64,000 nucleotides of DNA from Paraburkholderia sp. C35 (lineage in GTDB: Bacteria > Pseudomonadota > Gammaproteobacteria > Burkholderiales > Burkholderiaceae), in contig NZ_QBUY01000041.1 in the NCBI RefSeq assembly GCF_003121405.1, positions 1 through 64,000 on the forward strand. The letters are read 5' to 3'. The notes beneath the pieces are model-generated. The model was not told where the DNA came from and did not search any database. It was given only the letters and a program-made list of their open reading frames with translations. Position numbers and translations under genes: made by a program. The stretch's first letter is position 1; each line of letters starts with the position of its first letter. Positions 16,176 to 24,983 of the stretch are shown in pieces.

Positions 16176-17123
16176 ATGAGAAAGACTCTGGACGGCGTTG
16201 CCGTCTCAAGCATGGTGCTGTTGTGCCTGATCTGGGGCCTGCAACAGGCGGCCATGAAAGCGATTGCGGCCGACGTCGCACCCATGCTGCAGGTTTCGCT
16301 GCGCTCCGGCGTGGCGGCAGTGATGGTCTGGGTATTCGGCCGGCTGATCGTGCGTGACAAGTGGATCGCGGGCGTGGCGCTCTGGCCGGGGTCGCTGATC
16401 GGCGTGCTGTTTGCCGCCGAGTTTCTGTTCGTCGCCGAAGGGCTGCGCTACACGACAGCGTCGCACATGGCCGTGTTTCTCTATACCGCACCGATGTTCG
16501 CCGCCATCGGCCTGCAAATCGCACTGCCCACCGAGCGGCTGACGCGCGCGCAGTGGACGGGTATCGGCATCGCGTGCGTGGGGATCGTGATCACCTTTGT
16601 CGGGCCGACGGCCGGCGGTGGCGGGGGGCCGTCGGCGCAGAACTGGATGCTGGGCGATCTGCTCGGTCTTTGCGGCGGCGCAGCGTGGGGCCTGACCACG
16701 GTGGCCGTACGCGCCACGCGTCTGAGCGATGCGCCCGCCACGCAGACGCTGTTCTATCAGCTCGTATGGGCTTTTGCCATCTTGCTGCCGGTCGCCGGGC
16801 TGACGCGCCAGGTCGCATTTCACGGCAATACGCTGGTATGGGCGAGCCTTGGCTTTCAGGCAATCGTCGTGTGCTTCTTCAGCTACGTCGCGTGGTTCTA
16901 TCTGCTGCGCGTGTATCTCGCGTCGCGACTTGGCGTGCTGTCGTTCATGGCGCCGCTGTTCGGTGTCGCGCTGGGCGCGCTGCTGCTGCATGAGCGGCTC
17001 GATCCGACCTTCCTCGCGGGCGCGGCACTCGTGCTGGCGGGCATGCTCGTAGTCAACGGGCGCGAGTGGCTGAAGTTCGTCTTCGCGCGGCAACGGCGCG
17101 ACGGCAAGATCGGTTCGGTGTGA
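16176..17123 (+). CDS. EamA/DMT-family transporter
   Basis: A 315-residue drug/metabolite-type exporter with ten predicted helices in two EamA repeats, starting near GVAVSSMVLLCLIWG and near GDLLGLCGGAAWGLTTVAVR. It sits in the inner membrane and usually exports amino acids or other small metabolites. The ATG at 16176 gives the standard N-terminus. The frame stays open upstream to 16008, but that extension is polar and has no homologous look. It ends 12 bases before the convergent PAP2 gene. Confidence 0.85.
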   Translation: MRKTLDGVAVSSMVLLCLIWGLQQAAMKAIAADVAPMLQVSLRSGVAAVMVWVFGRLIVRDKWIAGVALWPGSLIGVLFAAEFLFVAEGLRYTTASHMAVFLYTAPMFAAIGLQIALPTERLTRAQWTGIGIACVGIVITFVGPTAGGGGGPSAQNWMLGDLLGLCGGAAWGLTTVAVRATRLSDAPATQTLFYQLVWAFAILLPVAGLTRQVAFHGNTLVWASLGFQAIVVCFFSYVAWFYLLRVYLASRLGVLSFMAPLFGVALGALLLHERLDPTFLAGAALVLAGMLVVNGREWLKFVFARQRRDGKIGSV

Positions 17124-17135
17124 AGGTGCGGGGCG

Positions 17136-17894
17136 TCAGCGGTTGAGTGCGCGTCGTCGCAGCCATTCGGCACTCAGCACGCACGCCGTCAGCCATGCAG
17201 TCGACGACAACGCGCCCGCGAGCACATCGCTGGCGAAATGCACGCCGATCATCAACCGGCTCCATGCGATCACGCCGACCAGCGCCACCGCGATGAAGAT
17301 GACGGGCAACCGCCAGCGTGCGGGCAGGCTGCGTACCAGCACATACGCGATTGCGCCGTATGTCGCGAGCGAGCCGGACGTGTGGCCACTTGGAAAACTC
17401 CAGCTATGCACCGATGCGAACGCCGTATCGTAGTCGGGCCGTGCACGCTGGATCGATTGCTTGAGTGTCATGTTCAGCAAGCCGTTGCCACCGGATGCTG
17501 CCGCGAGCGCGCAGGCAAGTAGCAGATTGCGGCGCACGAGTAACGCGATCACGCCCGCCGTGCAGCAGACGGCCAGCCACCACGGATCGCCCAGATGCGT
17601 CAACACTGCGAAGACGTGTTTGACATCGCGTGGAACGGCCACGCTGAGATCGCGAGCGAACGCGAGGTCGAAGCTGTTCAAGGCGGCACCGTTCAGAAGC
17701 GCATGCGTGACCATCGCAAAGCCCGCTGCCGCAGCGATCATCACTACCACGCCGGTCACAACGCCTGCATGAAACGTCGCCACACGCGCACGTCCGAAAG
17801 TCAAGGCGCCGTACGCCACACATTCCGCAACGAGTAGCGTCATCACCATCAGTCCTAGCGCATGACGGCCTGCGAAACTCGCCAGTTCGATCAT
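17136..17894 (-). CDS. PAP2-family membrane phosphatase
   Basis: A 252-residue, six-helix inner-membrane phosphatase. All three PAP2 signature blocks are present: K-x6-RP in LKQSIQRARPD, PSGH in SFPSGHTSGS, and SR-x5-H-x3-D in SRLMIGVHFASD. It should dephosphorylate a lipid phosphate such as phosphatidate, undecaprenyl pyrophosphate or lipid A phosphate on the periplasmic face. Its ATG overlaps the metallophosphoesterase stop by four bases. It is the last gene of a coupled operon that also contains a lipid kinase. Confidence 0.92.
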   Translation of the reverse strand: MIELASFAGRHALGLMVMTLLVAECVAYGALTFGRARVATFHAGVVTGVVVMIAAAAGFAMVTHALLNGAALNSFDLAFARDLSVAVPRDVKHVFAVLTHLGDPWWLAVCCTAGVIALLVRRNLLLACALAAASGGNGLLNMTLKQSIQRARPDYDTAFASVHSWSFPSGHTSGSLATYGAIAYVLVRSLPARWRLPVIFIAVALVGVIAWSRLMIGVHFASDVLAGALSSTAWLTACVLSAEWLRRRALNR

Positions 17895-18748
17895 GGCGAT
17901 CCGGCCGCGCGCTCTGAAACAGGCGACCGCACATCGACCACGCCAGCGAGATCGAGTGGATGCTCCAGCACGGGCACGAACGTCTGGCTCGCGTCGTCAT
18001 AGTCGTAACGCGCGACGATGGCCTTGCGTGCGCCCGGCGCATCGGCGTCGTAACGAATAAGATTGACCGAGTTCGACATCTGCCCGCGAATACGCGTCGA
18101 GACGGCCGTGCCTGCCTGCACGGCCCACACGGGCCGTGCGATGTCCATGCGGCTCGCGAGCGGCAGCACATAGGGCAGATGGATATGTCCACCGACTATC
18201 AGATCCGCGCCCGCCTGCGCCCAGCGGCGAATCGCCTGATCGTGGCCGTGCAGCAGGTTGCGCGTGTCCCCCGCGGTCACGGCCGCGACGGGATGGTGCG
18301 TGACCACGACGCGCAATTGCAAAGGCGTCGCAAGCGACAATCGCCGTGCGGCGCGTTCGATCTGTTCCATCGACACTTCGCCATCCGTGTGCCGGGAACG
18401 GCGCGACGTATTAATGCCGATCACCAGCAGTTCGCGCGACTCGAACACAGGTTCGAGTTCCGCGCCGAACACGCGCCGGTGATTCGCATACGCACACAGC
18501 ACGCGCGCAAACACGTTGAAGAGCGGAATGTCGTGATTGCCCGGCACCACGAGCACGGGCATCGCACCCAGACGATCGACGAACGCGCGTGCCGCCGCGA
18601 ACTGGCTGCGCCGCGCGCGCTGCGTGATGTCGCCGGACAGCACCGCGAGGTCGGGCTGCTCGCGCGTGGCCAGTTGCAGCAATGCTTCGACGACCTCGGG
18701 CCGTTCGGTGCCGAAATGCGGATCGGAGATCTGGAGCAACAGCGTCAT
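17891..18748 (-). CDS. Class III calcineurin-like metallophosphoesterase
   Basis: A 285-residue binuclear-metal phosphoesterase. The five signature blocks are seen in order: SDPHFG (D-x-H), LSGDIT (GD), VPGNHDIP (GNHD), VVTHHPV and VGGHIHLPY (GHxH). This resembles CpdA/ICC-type phosphodiesterases and UDP-diacylglucosamine hydrolase-like proteins; context favours a lipid- or envelope-linked phosphodiester. The ATG at 18748 overlaps the kinase stop by four bases, and the C-terminus overlaps the PAP2 start by four bases. The longer open frame upstream is antisense noise. Confidence 0.92.
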   Translation of the reverse strand: MTLLLQISDPHFGTERPEVVEALLQLATREQPDLAVLSGDITQRARRSQFAAARAFVDRLGAMPVLVVPGNHDIPLFNVFARVLCAYANHRRVFGAELEPVFESRELLVIGINTSRRSRHTDGEVSMEQIERAARRLSLATPLQLRVVVTHHPVAAVTAGDTRNLLHGHDQAIRRWAQAGADLIVGGHIHLPYVLPLASRMDIARPVWAVQAGTAVSTRIRGQMSNSVNLIRYDADAPGARKAIVARYDYDDASQTFVPVLEHPLDLAGVVDVRSPVSERAAGSP

Positions 18749-19743
18749 GCGCGGTTCAGGGCAGCGACCTCGGCCTCGGGTTTGAGCAGAAAGAGCGGCG
18801 TTTCGCCAACGCGGAATTCGAGCGGCATGCGCATATGCGTGACTTCGCCGTCCGTGGCGATTTTGACACGCCGGCGCCGCCTCGACGGATGAGTCACGGT
18901 GAAGCGGTGAAACGCGAAGGCGATCACGTTGTCGGCGTCGCTCATCCGGCTGGCTGCGCCGTGCAGCGTGAGGATGATCTGCGCCATGCGCCCGATGGCG
19001 CGTGGTGCCAATGCGACCAGCAAGCCTTGCGCCAGCAAGGGCGCTTCTGCCGCGCCAACCTGTTCGAGCTGAAGCCGGTTGTTGGCGACGAACAGCGTGG
19101 AGGTGCGGATCTCCTGCATGGTGCCTTCGTGATCGACATGCAGGCGCAGATGCCGGTGCCGCCGCAACAGCATCGCGATAGCCGACCACAGCGCAACCAG
19201 CCGGCTGCGGCCGAATTGCCGCTTGTAGATTTCCCTGTGTTCGAGCATCGTCGGATACAGCCCAAGGCTTGCGTTGACGAGGAACATGCGCGCGTTGACG
19301 AAGCCCACCTGCACGGGATGCGCGCGGGCCGTCAGCAGCAGATCGATGGCGCGAGCGGGATCCGCGGGAATGCCATGGTCTCGGCTGAAATAGTTGAACG
19401 TGCCGCACGGCAGCACGCCGAACGCGCAGCCGCTGCCGATCACCGCCTGTGCGACGGCACATAGCGTGCCGTCGCCGCCCGCGCCGATCACCACACCGCC
19501 GCGTGCCTGCGCGCGTTCAACCGCGCTGCGTGCCGTCGCGCCGAGTTGCGACGGATCGTGCACCAGCATCAGTTCGTATTCGCGCTGCGCCTTGCCGAAT
19601 GCATCGGCGATCAGGGCCGCAGTGGTGCCGCCTTGCTGGCGGCCAGACCCCGCGTTCATCACGATCACGAACGGCGCCCGCGCGTCGATTGGCCGGGCGT
19701 CGCCAGGCGGGGGATCGGTGAACGGATGCGCGGCGAAGCTCAT
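18745..19743 (-). CDS. Diacylglycerol kinase-like lipid kinase
   Basis: A 332-residue cytosolic, membrane-associated kinase of the DagK/YegS/sphingosine-kinase family. The N-terminal nucleotide domain begins with VIVMNAGSGRQQG and carries the glycine-rich VIGAGGDGTLCAVA motif; the C-terminal half is the beta-sandwich lipid-binding domain. It phosphorylates a lipid alcohol with ATP. It is coupled by ATGA overlaps to the acylase upstream and the metallophosphoesterase downstream. The operon also contains a PAP2 phosphatase, so it pairs lipid phosphorylation with dephosphorylation. Confidence 0.9.
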   Translation of the reverse strand: MSFAAHPFTDPPPGDARPIDARAPFVIVMNAGSGRQQGGTTAALIADAFGKAQREYELMLVHDPSQLGATARSAVERAQARGGVVIGAGGDGTLCAVAQAVIGSGCAFGVLPCGTFNYFSRDHGIPADPARAIDLLLTARAHPVQVGFVNARMFLVNASLGLYPTMLEHREIYKRQFGRSRLVALWSAIAMLLRRHRHLRLHVDHEGTMQEIRTSTLFVANNRLQLEQVGAAEAPLLAQGLLVALAPRAIGRMAQIILTLHGAASRMSDADNVIAFAFHRFTVTHPSRRRRRVKIATDGEVTHMRMPLEFRVGETPLFLLKPEAEVAALNRA

Positions 19744-22160
19744 CGTGTTTGCGTGCCGGGGACGAGATGAATGCGCTTTTCGGTTGCCTGCTCGACGGCG
19801 GCGCGTGTGTAGAGCAAGGGGAAATAGTCGCCGTCCAGCCACATCTGCGCAAGATCGCGATAGTGCGGGTTGTCGGGATCGCCTGATTCGCCGGGCAGAT
19901 TCACCGCACGCGAATTGTCCCAGTTGCCGACATCGACGATCACGCGGAACGACGGGCCGTTGGTCTGCCGGAAGTCGCTCGCACGATATGTCGACTGATT
20001 CGGCGTGTAAGCGCTGCCACCTTTGCCCGTGGGACCGACGTTCAGCTTCGCGCGCATGTCGGCGTCGACGAGATCGGCGAACGGATGCGCGTTGAGGTTG
20101 GTCTGCAGTTTGCCCCATTGCCACGCACTCGCATCGGTGCCTTGCAGCTTGACCATCTCGCGATACGCGTCGCGCAGGCTCGTCAGCATCACGGTGTCGC
20201 GCTTGCTCTGCGTGTTGTCGCCGAAACGCGCGTCGGGATGTTCGAGCGAATCGAGCATGACCGCGGTGTCGGGCGCGCCGAACGCATCGGCGGCGTTTTT
20301 CGGCAAGACGGCTTGCTTGAATGCGCGGCCCAGATGGCGCGACAGCCACACTTCTTCCAGCGCGGCCTGCGGCGAAGTCGCGCCCATGTGCGCGTCCCAG
20401 CCCTTGAGCAACGTGAGCGCAGCATGCGTGTCGGCGTCATCGGACGAGAGCGGCGCGAGCAACGCGACGAGCCTGCGTGCGGGAATCGACACGTCGTCGT
20501 TCTGCAGGCGCTCGCTGTCTTCAATCGATACTTTCGGCAGCGACTTCAGCACTTCGTCGATGCGTTGATGCCGCGAGCCGTTGGTCCATTCGAAGCCCAG
20601 CTTGCGCTCCTTGTACGGGTAGTCTGCGGGCAGGTTCATTTCATTCGACGTGGTGAAGTAGCCGTCCTTCGGATTGAACGCGGACGGCATGTCGTCGCGT
20701 GGCCAGAAGCCGGCCCATTCGTAGCGTCCGTCGCCCGGCACAGGCAGCAGGCCGTCCCAGTTCGGGCGCTTCGGCGCCAGTCCGCTCGGCACCCAGCCGA
20801 TGTTGCCGTGCGTGTCTGCGTAGACCTGATTGACGGTCGGCGCACCCCATGTCGACAGATCGTTTCTGAACTGCGTGTAGTTTGTCGCGCGCATGTAGCG
20901 CACGGAATCGAAGTAGGGCGACATGCCCGGTGCGAGCCACGCGGTGCGCACGGCAAACGCGCGATGCTTCGCGTTCTCCGTGTAGATCACAGGGCCATGC
21001 CGCGTGAAGGCGAGTTCCGCCGTGACGGGTGCGCCGCCGCGCACAGCGATCTGTTCGCGCACGATACGCATCGGCTCCCAGCGTCCCTTGTAGCGATACT
21101 CATGCGGATTCGCGGGATTCAGTTCGTACACGTAGAGGTCTTCCTGATCGATATTGAAGATCGTCAGACCGAACGCAATCGAGCCGTTGTGACCAATCGA
21201 TACACCCGGCGCCGACGGCTCGCCGCCGCCGATCAGGTCGAGCGTCGGCGCGCTGATCTGCTGGATGTAGCGCAGGCTCGGCGCGGCATAGGCGCGGTGC
21301 GGATCGTTGGCCATGATCGCGCGGCCCGTCGACGATTTGTCCGGTGCGATCACCCAGTTGTTGCTGCCTTCCGTCACTTCTTCGAGGTTGTCGGCGGCGG
21401 CGAGCATGGTGGTCGATGCATCGGCGCTTTTGAGCGAATCGCGGGTCACGCGCACGTTCTGCGTGGCGAGGTTGAAGACCTTCAATACATCGTCGGGCAG
21501 GCAGGGATCGAGTCCGTCGGGCATCTGCGTGTGCCATTGCGGGTGCAGGCCGAAGCGGATCTCGTCTGCTGCCAGCGTGCTCTTGCATGCGACCTTCGCG
21601 CGGGCCACTTCGCTCTCCAGATTGCGCGTGAGGCCGTGACTGCGGATACGGACGACATCGTCGGCAGACCATTTTGCGGGCCAGTAGCCGACTTTGCGAA
21701 ACTCATACGGCAAACGGTCGGGATGCGCGGCGAGCCACTCGATGTATGCATTCACGCCTGCCGCAAAGCGTGTCGCGACAGGCTTTGCATCCGGTCCATA
21801 GCGTTGCCATTCGGCGGCCATGTCGCCGCGATACAGAAAGAGCCGCGTTGCCTTGTCCTGCTCGACGTACGCGGGACCGAACACTTCGGCCAGTTCGCCA
21901 AGACCGCGGCGGCGCCACAGGTCGATCTGAAACATGCGATCGCGCGCGGCGTTGAAGCCTTGCACGAAGAACGCATCGTGTTCGTTCTGCGCGAAGATAT
22001 GCGGCACGCCCCATTTGTCGATGAGAATGTCGGTGGGTTGCGACAGACCTTCCACTGTGATCGTTTCGTCGGATGCGCTGTCCGCGCGTGCGGTTTGCGA
22101 TGACGCCATGCCGAACGCCGCGCATGCAAATATGACCGTGAGGGCGTGTTTTGTCTGCAC
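19740..22160 (-). CDS. Penicillin acylase-family amidase (AHL acylase-like)
   Basis: An 806-residue periplasmic Ntn-hydrolase precursor. The signal peptide spans about 1-26 (cleavage near ARA-DS). The alpha-chain begins with TDILIDKWGVPHIFAQNEHDAFF, shown here split as TDILIDKWGVPH and IFAQNEHDAFF. The autoprocessing nucleophile is Ser266 in EGSNNWV, followed by the beta chain. The family includes penicillin acylases and the PvdQ/QuiP acyl-homoserine-lactone acylases. The start is a GTG at 22160 with a strong AAGGAGG six bases upstream; the ATG at 22274 lacks one. It is the first gene of a coupled four-gene operon. Confidence 0.88.
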   Translation of the reverse strand: MQTKHALTVIFACAAFGMASSQTARADSASDETITVEGLSQPTDILIDKWGVPHIFAQNEHDAFFVQGFNAARDRMFQIDLWRRRGLGELAEVFGPAYVEQDKATRLFLYRGDMAAEWQRYGPDAKPVATRFAAGVNAYIEWLAAHPDRLPYEFRKVGYWPAKWSADDVVRIRSHGLTRNLESEVARAKVACKSTLAADEIRFGLHPQWHTQMPDGLDPCLPDDVLKVFNLATQNVRVTRDSLKSADASTTMLAAADNLEEVTEGSNNWVIAPDKSSTGRAIMANDPHRAYAAPSLRYIQQISAPTLDLIGGGEPSAPGVSIGHNGSIAFGLTIFNIDQEDLYVYELNPANPHEYRYKGRWEPMRIVREQIAVRGGAPVTAELAFTRHGPVIYTENAKHRAFAVRTAWLAPGMSPYFDSVRYMRATNYTQFRNDLSTWGAPTVNQVYADTHGNIGWVPSGLAPKRPNWDGLLPVPGDGRYEWAGFWPRDDMPSAFNPKDGYFTTSNEMNLPADYPYKERKLGFEWTNGSRHQRIDEVLKSLPKVSIEDSERLQNDDVSIPARRLVALLAPLSSDDADTHAALTLLKGWDAHMGATSPQAALEEVWLSRHLGRAFKQAVLPKNAADAFGAPDTAVMLDSLEHPDARFGDNTQSKRDTVMLTSLRDAYREMVKLQGTDASAWQWGKLQTNLNAHPFADLVDADMRAKLNVGPTGKGGSAYTPNQSTYRASDFRQTNGPSFRVIVDVGNWDNSRAVNLPGESGDPDNPHYRDLAQMWLDGDYFPLLYTRAAVEQATEKRIHLVPGTQTR

Positions 22161-22166
22161 TTGTTT

Positions 22167-22173
22167 CCTCCTT
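22167..22173 (-). promoter_or_regulatory. Strong Shine-Dalgarno deciding the acylase GTG start
   Basis: AAGGAGG on the minus strand, six bases before GTG at 22160. It is the best ribosome-binding site of the region and fixes the non-ATG start. Confidence 0.85.
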
Positions 22174-22353
22174 ATGATTGCAACGCGATGTCTCCGTGTA
22201 GAACTCGACTGTAACCGACGATGCTGCATTTGATGAGCAGAACATCGTGTCGAACGTGTTGCTTGCGGATGCAACGTTCAGCGTATGCATGCATCGGGCA
22301 TGGCGCAGGGTGATCAACGCACGATGCACGCGGCTTTTAGCGCGTTCGCGGTT

Positions 22354-22381
22354 TTGCTCGTGCGGGCTTTGCCACTATGAT
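22354..22381 (+). promoter_or_regulatory. Candidate promoter of the nucleoside hydrolase gene
   Basis: TTGCTC at 22354-22359 and TATGAT at 22376-22381 are 16 bases apart, about 65 bases before the TTG start codon. Confidence 0.4.
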
Positions 22382-22446
22382 CATTCTTCTGCGGGGCGTG
22401 GCCATCGTCGCGCAGTGCAACAGAAAACGAGAACAGGGAGACCGCA

Positions 22447-23577
22447 TTGAAGCGACTTTTTCTCATGATGTCATGCGCGGTCATGCTGTCGGGCTGCGGC
22501 GGACACAGCATAACGAGCGGCAACATGAATCCAGCACCGAAGGTGATCGTCGATAGCGACTACAACACGCTCAGCGATGACGGGCAACTCGGTGTGATGG
22601 CCGCGCAATTGCAGGCGCAGGGCAAGATCGACGTGCTGGGCATCACGGTCGTGTCGGGCAACCAGTGGTTGAAGCAGGGCGTGGCCGATGCGTTGAAGTC
22701 GGTGGAGCGCCTCGGCGTGGGCGACCGCATCGGCGTGTATGCGGGCGCGAACTACGCGCTGTCGCATCCGTATGCGGAAATCCAGCAGGAACAGAAGCAG
22801 TTCCCGAGCGGCGACGGTTACCTCGGCGCGTGGAGCACACCCGAGCCCGCTTCGCAGGCACAACTCGTCGCGCCACCCGACGGCTTCGCCACGCATACGC
22901 AGGTGCAAGGCAAGAGCGCAGTGGACTTCATCGTCGATACGGTGAAGGCGAACCCGAACGAGGTGACGATTCTCGCCATCGGCCCGCTGACGAATATCGC
23001 GCTCGCAACCCGGGCGCATCCTGAGATCGTGCCGCTCATCAGGCAGATCATCTACATGGGCGGCGCCATCGACGTGCCGGGCAACACCACGGCGACGGCC
23101 GAATTCAACTGGTGGTTCGACCCCGAAGCGGCGCGTGACGTGCTGCGGCTGCCCATCAAACAGACGGTGATTCCCCTCGACGTGACCGACACCGTGAAGA
23201 TGGACAAGCCCATCTACGATCGCATCGCGCACCATCCGAACAAGCAGACCGTCATCACGCAACTGTTCAGGCAGTTGCACGGCTACGGCTTCGATGGCAA
23301 GAACGGTTTCGAGACCAACCCGAACTACACCACCGACATCTGGGACACGCTGACCATCGCTTATCTGATGGACCCGAGCTTCGCGACGCAGACGGAAGAA
23401 CGCTGGGTCGACGTCGATACGCGCTTCGGCGCGAACGACGGCAAGTCGACCGGTTACGCGAGTTCGCCGCCTGCGGGTCTGCAGAAGATGACCATCGTCA
23501 AGCGTTTCGACAACGCACGCTTTTTCGATTTTTACGTCGATCTGCTCACGCGCCCCGTGCCTGTTAAATTGCCGTGA
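22447..23577 (+). CDS. Nucleoside hydrolase lipoprotein
   Basis: A 376-residue inosine-uridine-type nucleoside hydrolase. A lipoprotein signal is clear: hydrophobic stretch then LSGC with Cys17, so the mature protein should be lipid-anchored in the envelope. This is unusual for a family that is mostly cytosolic. The Ca-binding motif reads DSDYN-x3-DD (residues 36-45) and a second acidic site lies in EFNWWFDPEAA. It would cleave nucleosides to base and ribose outside the cytosol. The start is a TTG with GGGAG upstream; ATGs a few codons later would shorten the signal. Confidence 0.85.
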   Translation: MKRLFLMMSCAVMLSGCGGHSITSGNMNPAPKVIVDSDYNTLSDDGQLGVMAAQLQAQGKIDVLGITVVSGNQWLKQGVADALKSVERLGVGDRIGVYAGANYALSHPYAEIQQEQKQFPSGDGYLGAWSTPEPASQAQLVAPPDGFATHTQVQGKSAVDFIVDTVKANPNEVTILAIGPLTNIALATRAHPEIVPLIRQIIYMGGAIDVPGNTTATAEFNWWFDPEAARDVLRLPIKQTVIPLDVTDTVKMDKPIYDRIAHHPNKQTVITQLFRQLHGYGFDGKNGFETNPNYTTDIWDTLTIAYLMDPSFATQTEERWVDVDTRFGANDGKSTGYASSPPAGLQKMTIVKRFDNARFFDFYVDLLTRPVPVKLP

Positions 23578-23774
23578 CAGATGCGTCGCATGCATCGCAT
23601 TGCCGTGTGCGAGCGATCATGCGACCGTTCAATTGCATACGCACCATTCACCACCTAGTATCCATTTCGGACCAGCCGGCTGCATCGTCATGCAGCATGT
23701 CGGATGTATTCGCCGCAGCATATCGGTGAACGCGGCCGCGCTGGAGTGACTGTTCTTCGACTGGAGCAAAACCG

Positions 23775-24788
23775 ATGCGAAAGATGAGAGCGGTACAGGT
23801 GGGCAGCGCGGGCGCCGCGCTGGAACTCGTCGAGCGTGATGTACCGGCGCCTGGCGCGGGCCAGGTGCTGATCAAGGTGCAGGCGTGCGGCATCTGTCAC
23901 AGCGACTCGCTGACCAAGGAAGGCCAATGGCCCGGCTTGCAGTTTCCACGTGTGCCGGGCCATGAAGTGGCGGGCGTGATCGACACGCTTGGCGCGGGTG
24001 TCGAAGGGTGGAAGGCGGGCGAGCGGGTCGGCGTGGGCTGGCACGGTGGACACTGCGGCCATTGCGCGAATTGCAGGCGCGGCTTTTTCGTGGTCTGCGA
24101 GAAAGCGCAGGTGCCCGGCATCAGCTACGACGGCGGCTACGCGGATTACCTGGTTGTGCCCGTCGAAGCACTGGCGCGCATGCCCGAAGATCTCAACGAT
24201 GTCGACGCCGCGCCGCTGCTTTGCGCCGGCATCACGACCTTCAATGCGCTGCGCAATAGCGGTGCACGCGCGGGCGATACGGTCGCGATTCTCGGCATTG
24301 GCGGATTGGGCCATCTTGGCGTGCAGTTCGCGCGGCGCATGGGTTTCCGCACGGTCGCGATTGCGCGTGGCGAGGACAAGGCGCCGCTCGCGAAACAACT
24401 GGGTGCGCATCACTATATCGACAGCCGTTCGCAGAACGTAGCCGAGGCGCTGAAGGCGCTGGGCGGCGCGAAGGTCATCCTCGCGACGGTCACGAACGGC
24501 GACGCGATGACGGCCACGCTCGGCGGATTGGGGCTGGACGGCAAGCTGAGCATACTGGGTGTCGCCGACAAGCCGATCGAAGTGCCGCCCGTGCAGTTCA
24601 TCATGGGGCGCAATGCAGTGGTGGGCTGGCCGTCGGGTTCGTCGGCGGATTCCGAGGATACGCTTGCCTTCAGCGCACTCTCCGACGTCAAGCCGATGAT
24701 CGAAACCTATCCGCTCGAACGCGCCGCCGAAGCGTACGAACGGATGATGAGCGGCGCGGCGCGCTTTCGCGTCGTGCTGACGATGTAA
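23775..24788 (+). CDS. Zinc-dependent alcohol dehydrogenase
   Basis: A 337-residue NAD(P)-dependent MDR alcohol dehydrogenase. Catalytic zinc ligands appear in CGICHSDS and VPGHEVAG. The four structural-zinc cysteines are in GHCGHCANCRRG and the following VVC. The Rossmann motif is GIGGLGHLGVQFARRMG. The family oxidises primary alcohols or reduces aldehydes. The gene is monocistronic, about 200 bases after the nucleoside hydrolase. GGAG eight bases before the ATG supports this start. Confidence 0.93.
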   Translation: MRKMRAVQVGSAGAALELVERDVPAPGAGQVLIKVQACGICHSDSLTKEGQWPGLQFPRVPGHEVAGVIDTLGAGVEGWKAGERVGVGWHGGHCGHCANCRRGFFVVCEKAQVPGISYDGGYADYLVVPVEALARMPEDLNDVDAAPLLCAGITTFNALRNSGARAGDTVAILGIGGLGHLGVQFARRMGFRTVAIARGEDKAPLAKQLGAHHYIDSRSQNVAEALKALGGAKVILATVTNGDAMTATLGGLGLDGKLSILGVADKPIEVPPVQFIMGRNAVVGWPSGSSADSEDTLAFSALSDVKPMIETYPLERAAEAYERMMSGAARFRVVLTM

Positions 24789-24820
24789 CAGCAGTTTTAG
24801 CGCATCGGCTATGTCAAGAG

Positions 24821-24846
24821 CCGCCGTCGCGGGCGCGCGACGGCGG
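24821..24846 (+). terminator. GC-rich hairpin after the alcohol dehydrogenase gene
   Basis: CCGCCGTCGC (24821-24830) and GCGACGGCGG (24837-24846) form a perfect 10-bp stem with a 6-base loop, 33 bases past the stop codon. Only A-rich sequence follows, so Rho-independent termination on the plus strand is uncertain. Confidence 0.5.
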
Positions 24847-24983
24847 ACGAAAACCCGGCTCTCCCCCGGATTGACTGGGTTCCCGGCATGCGCCGCAGTT
24901 CTGCTTTTATCAATCGATAGCCCGCGAGGGCGTGTCGCCTCCCGCAGCGCGTAAAATGCTGCCTTTTCACAATTTTTGTCGGT

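Noticed and set aside
20085..22103. Plus-strand open frame of about 670 codons across the acylase gene
   Set aside because: Antisense to a well-supported penicillin-acylase-family gene; no ribosome-binding site, no recognisable domain, Arg/His-rich composition.
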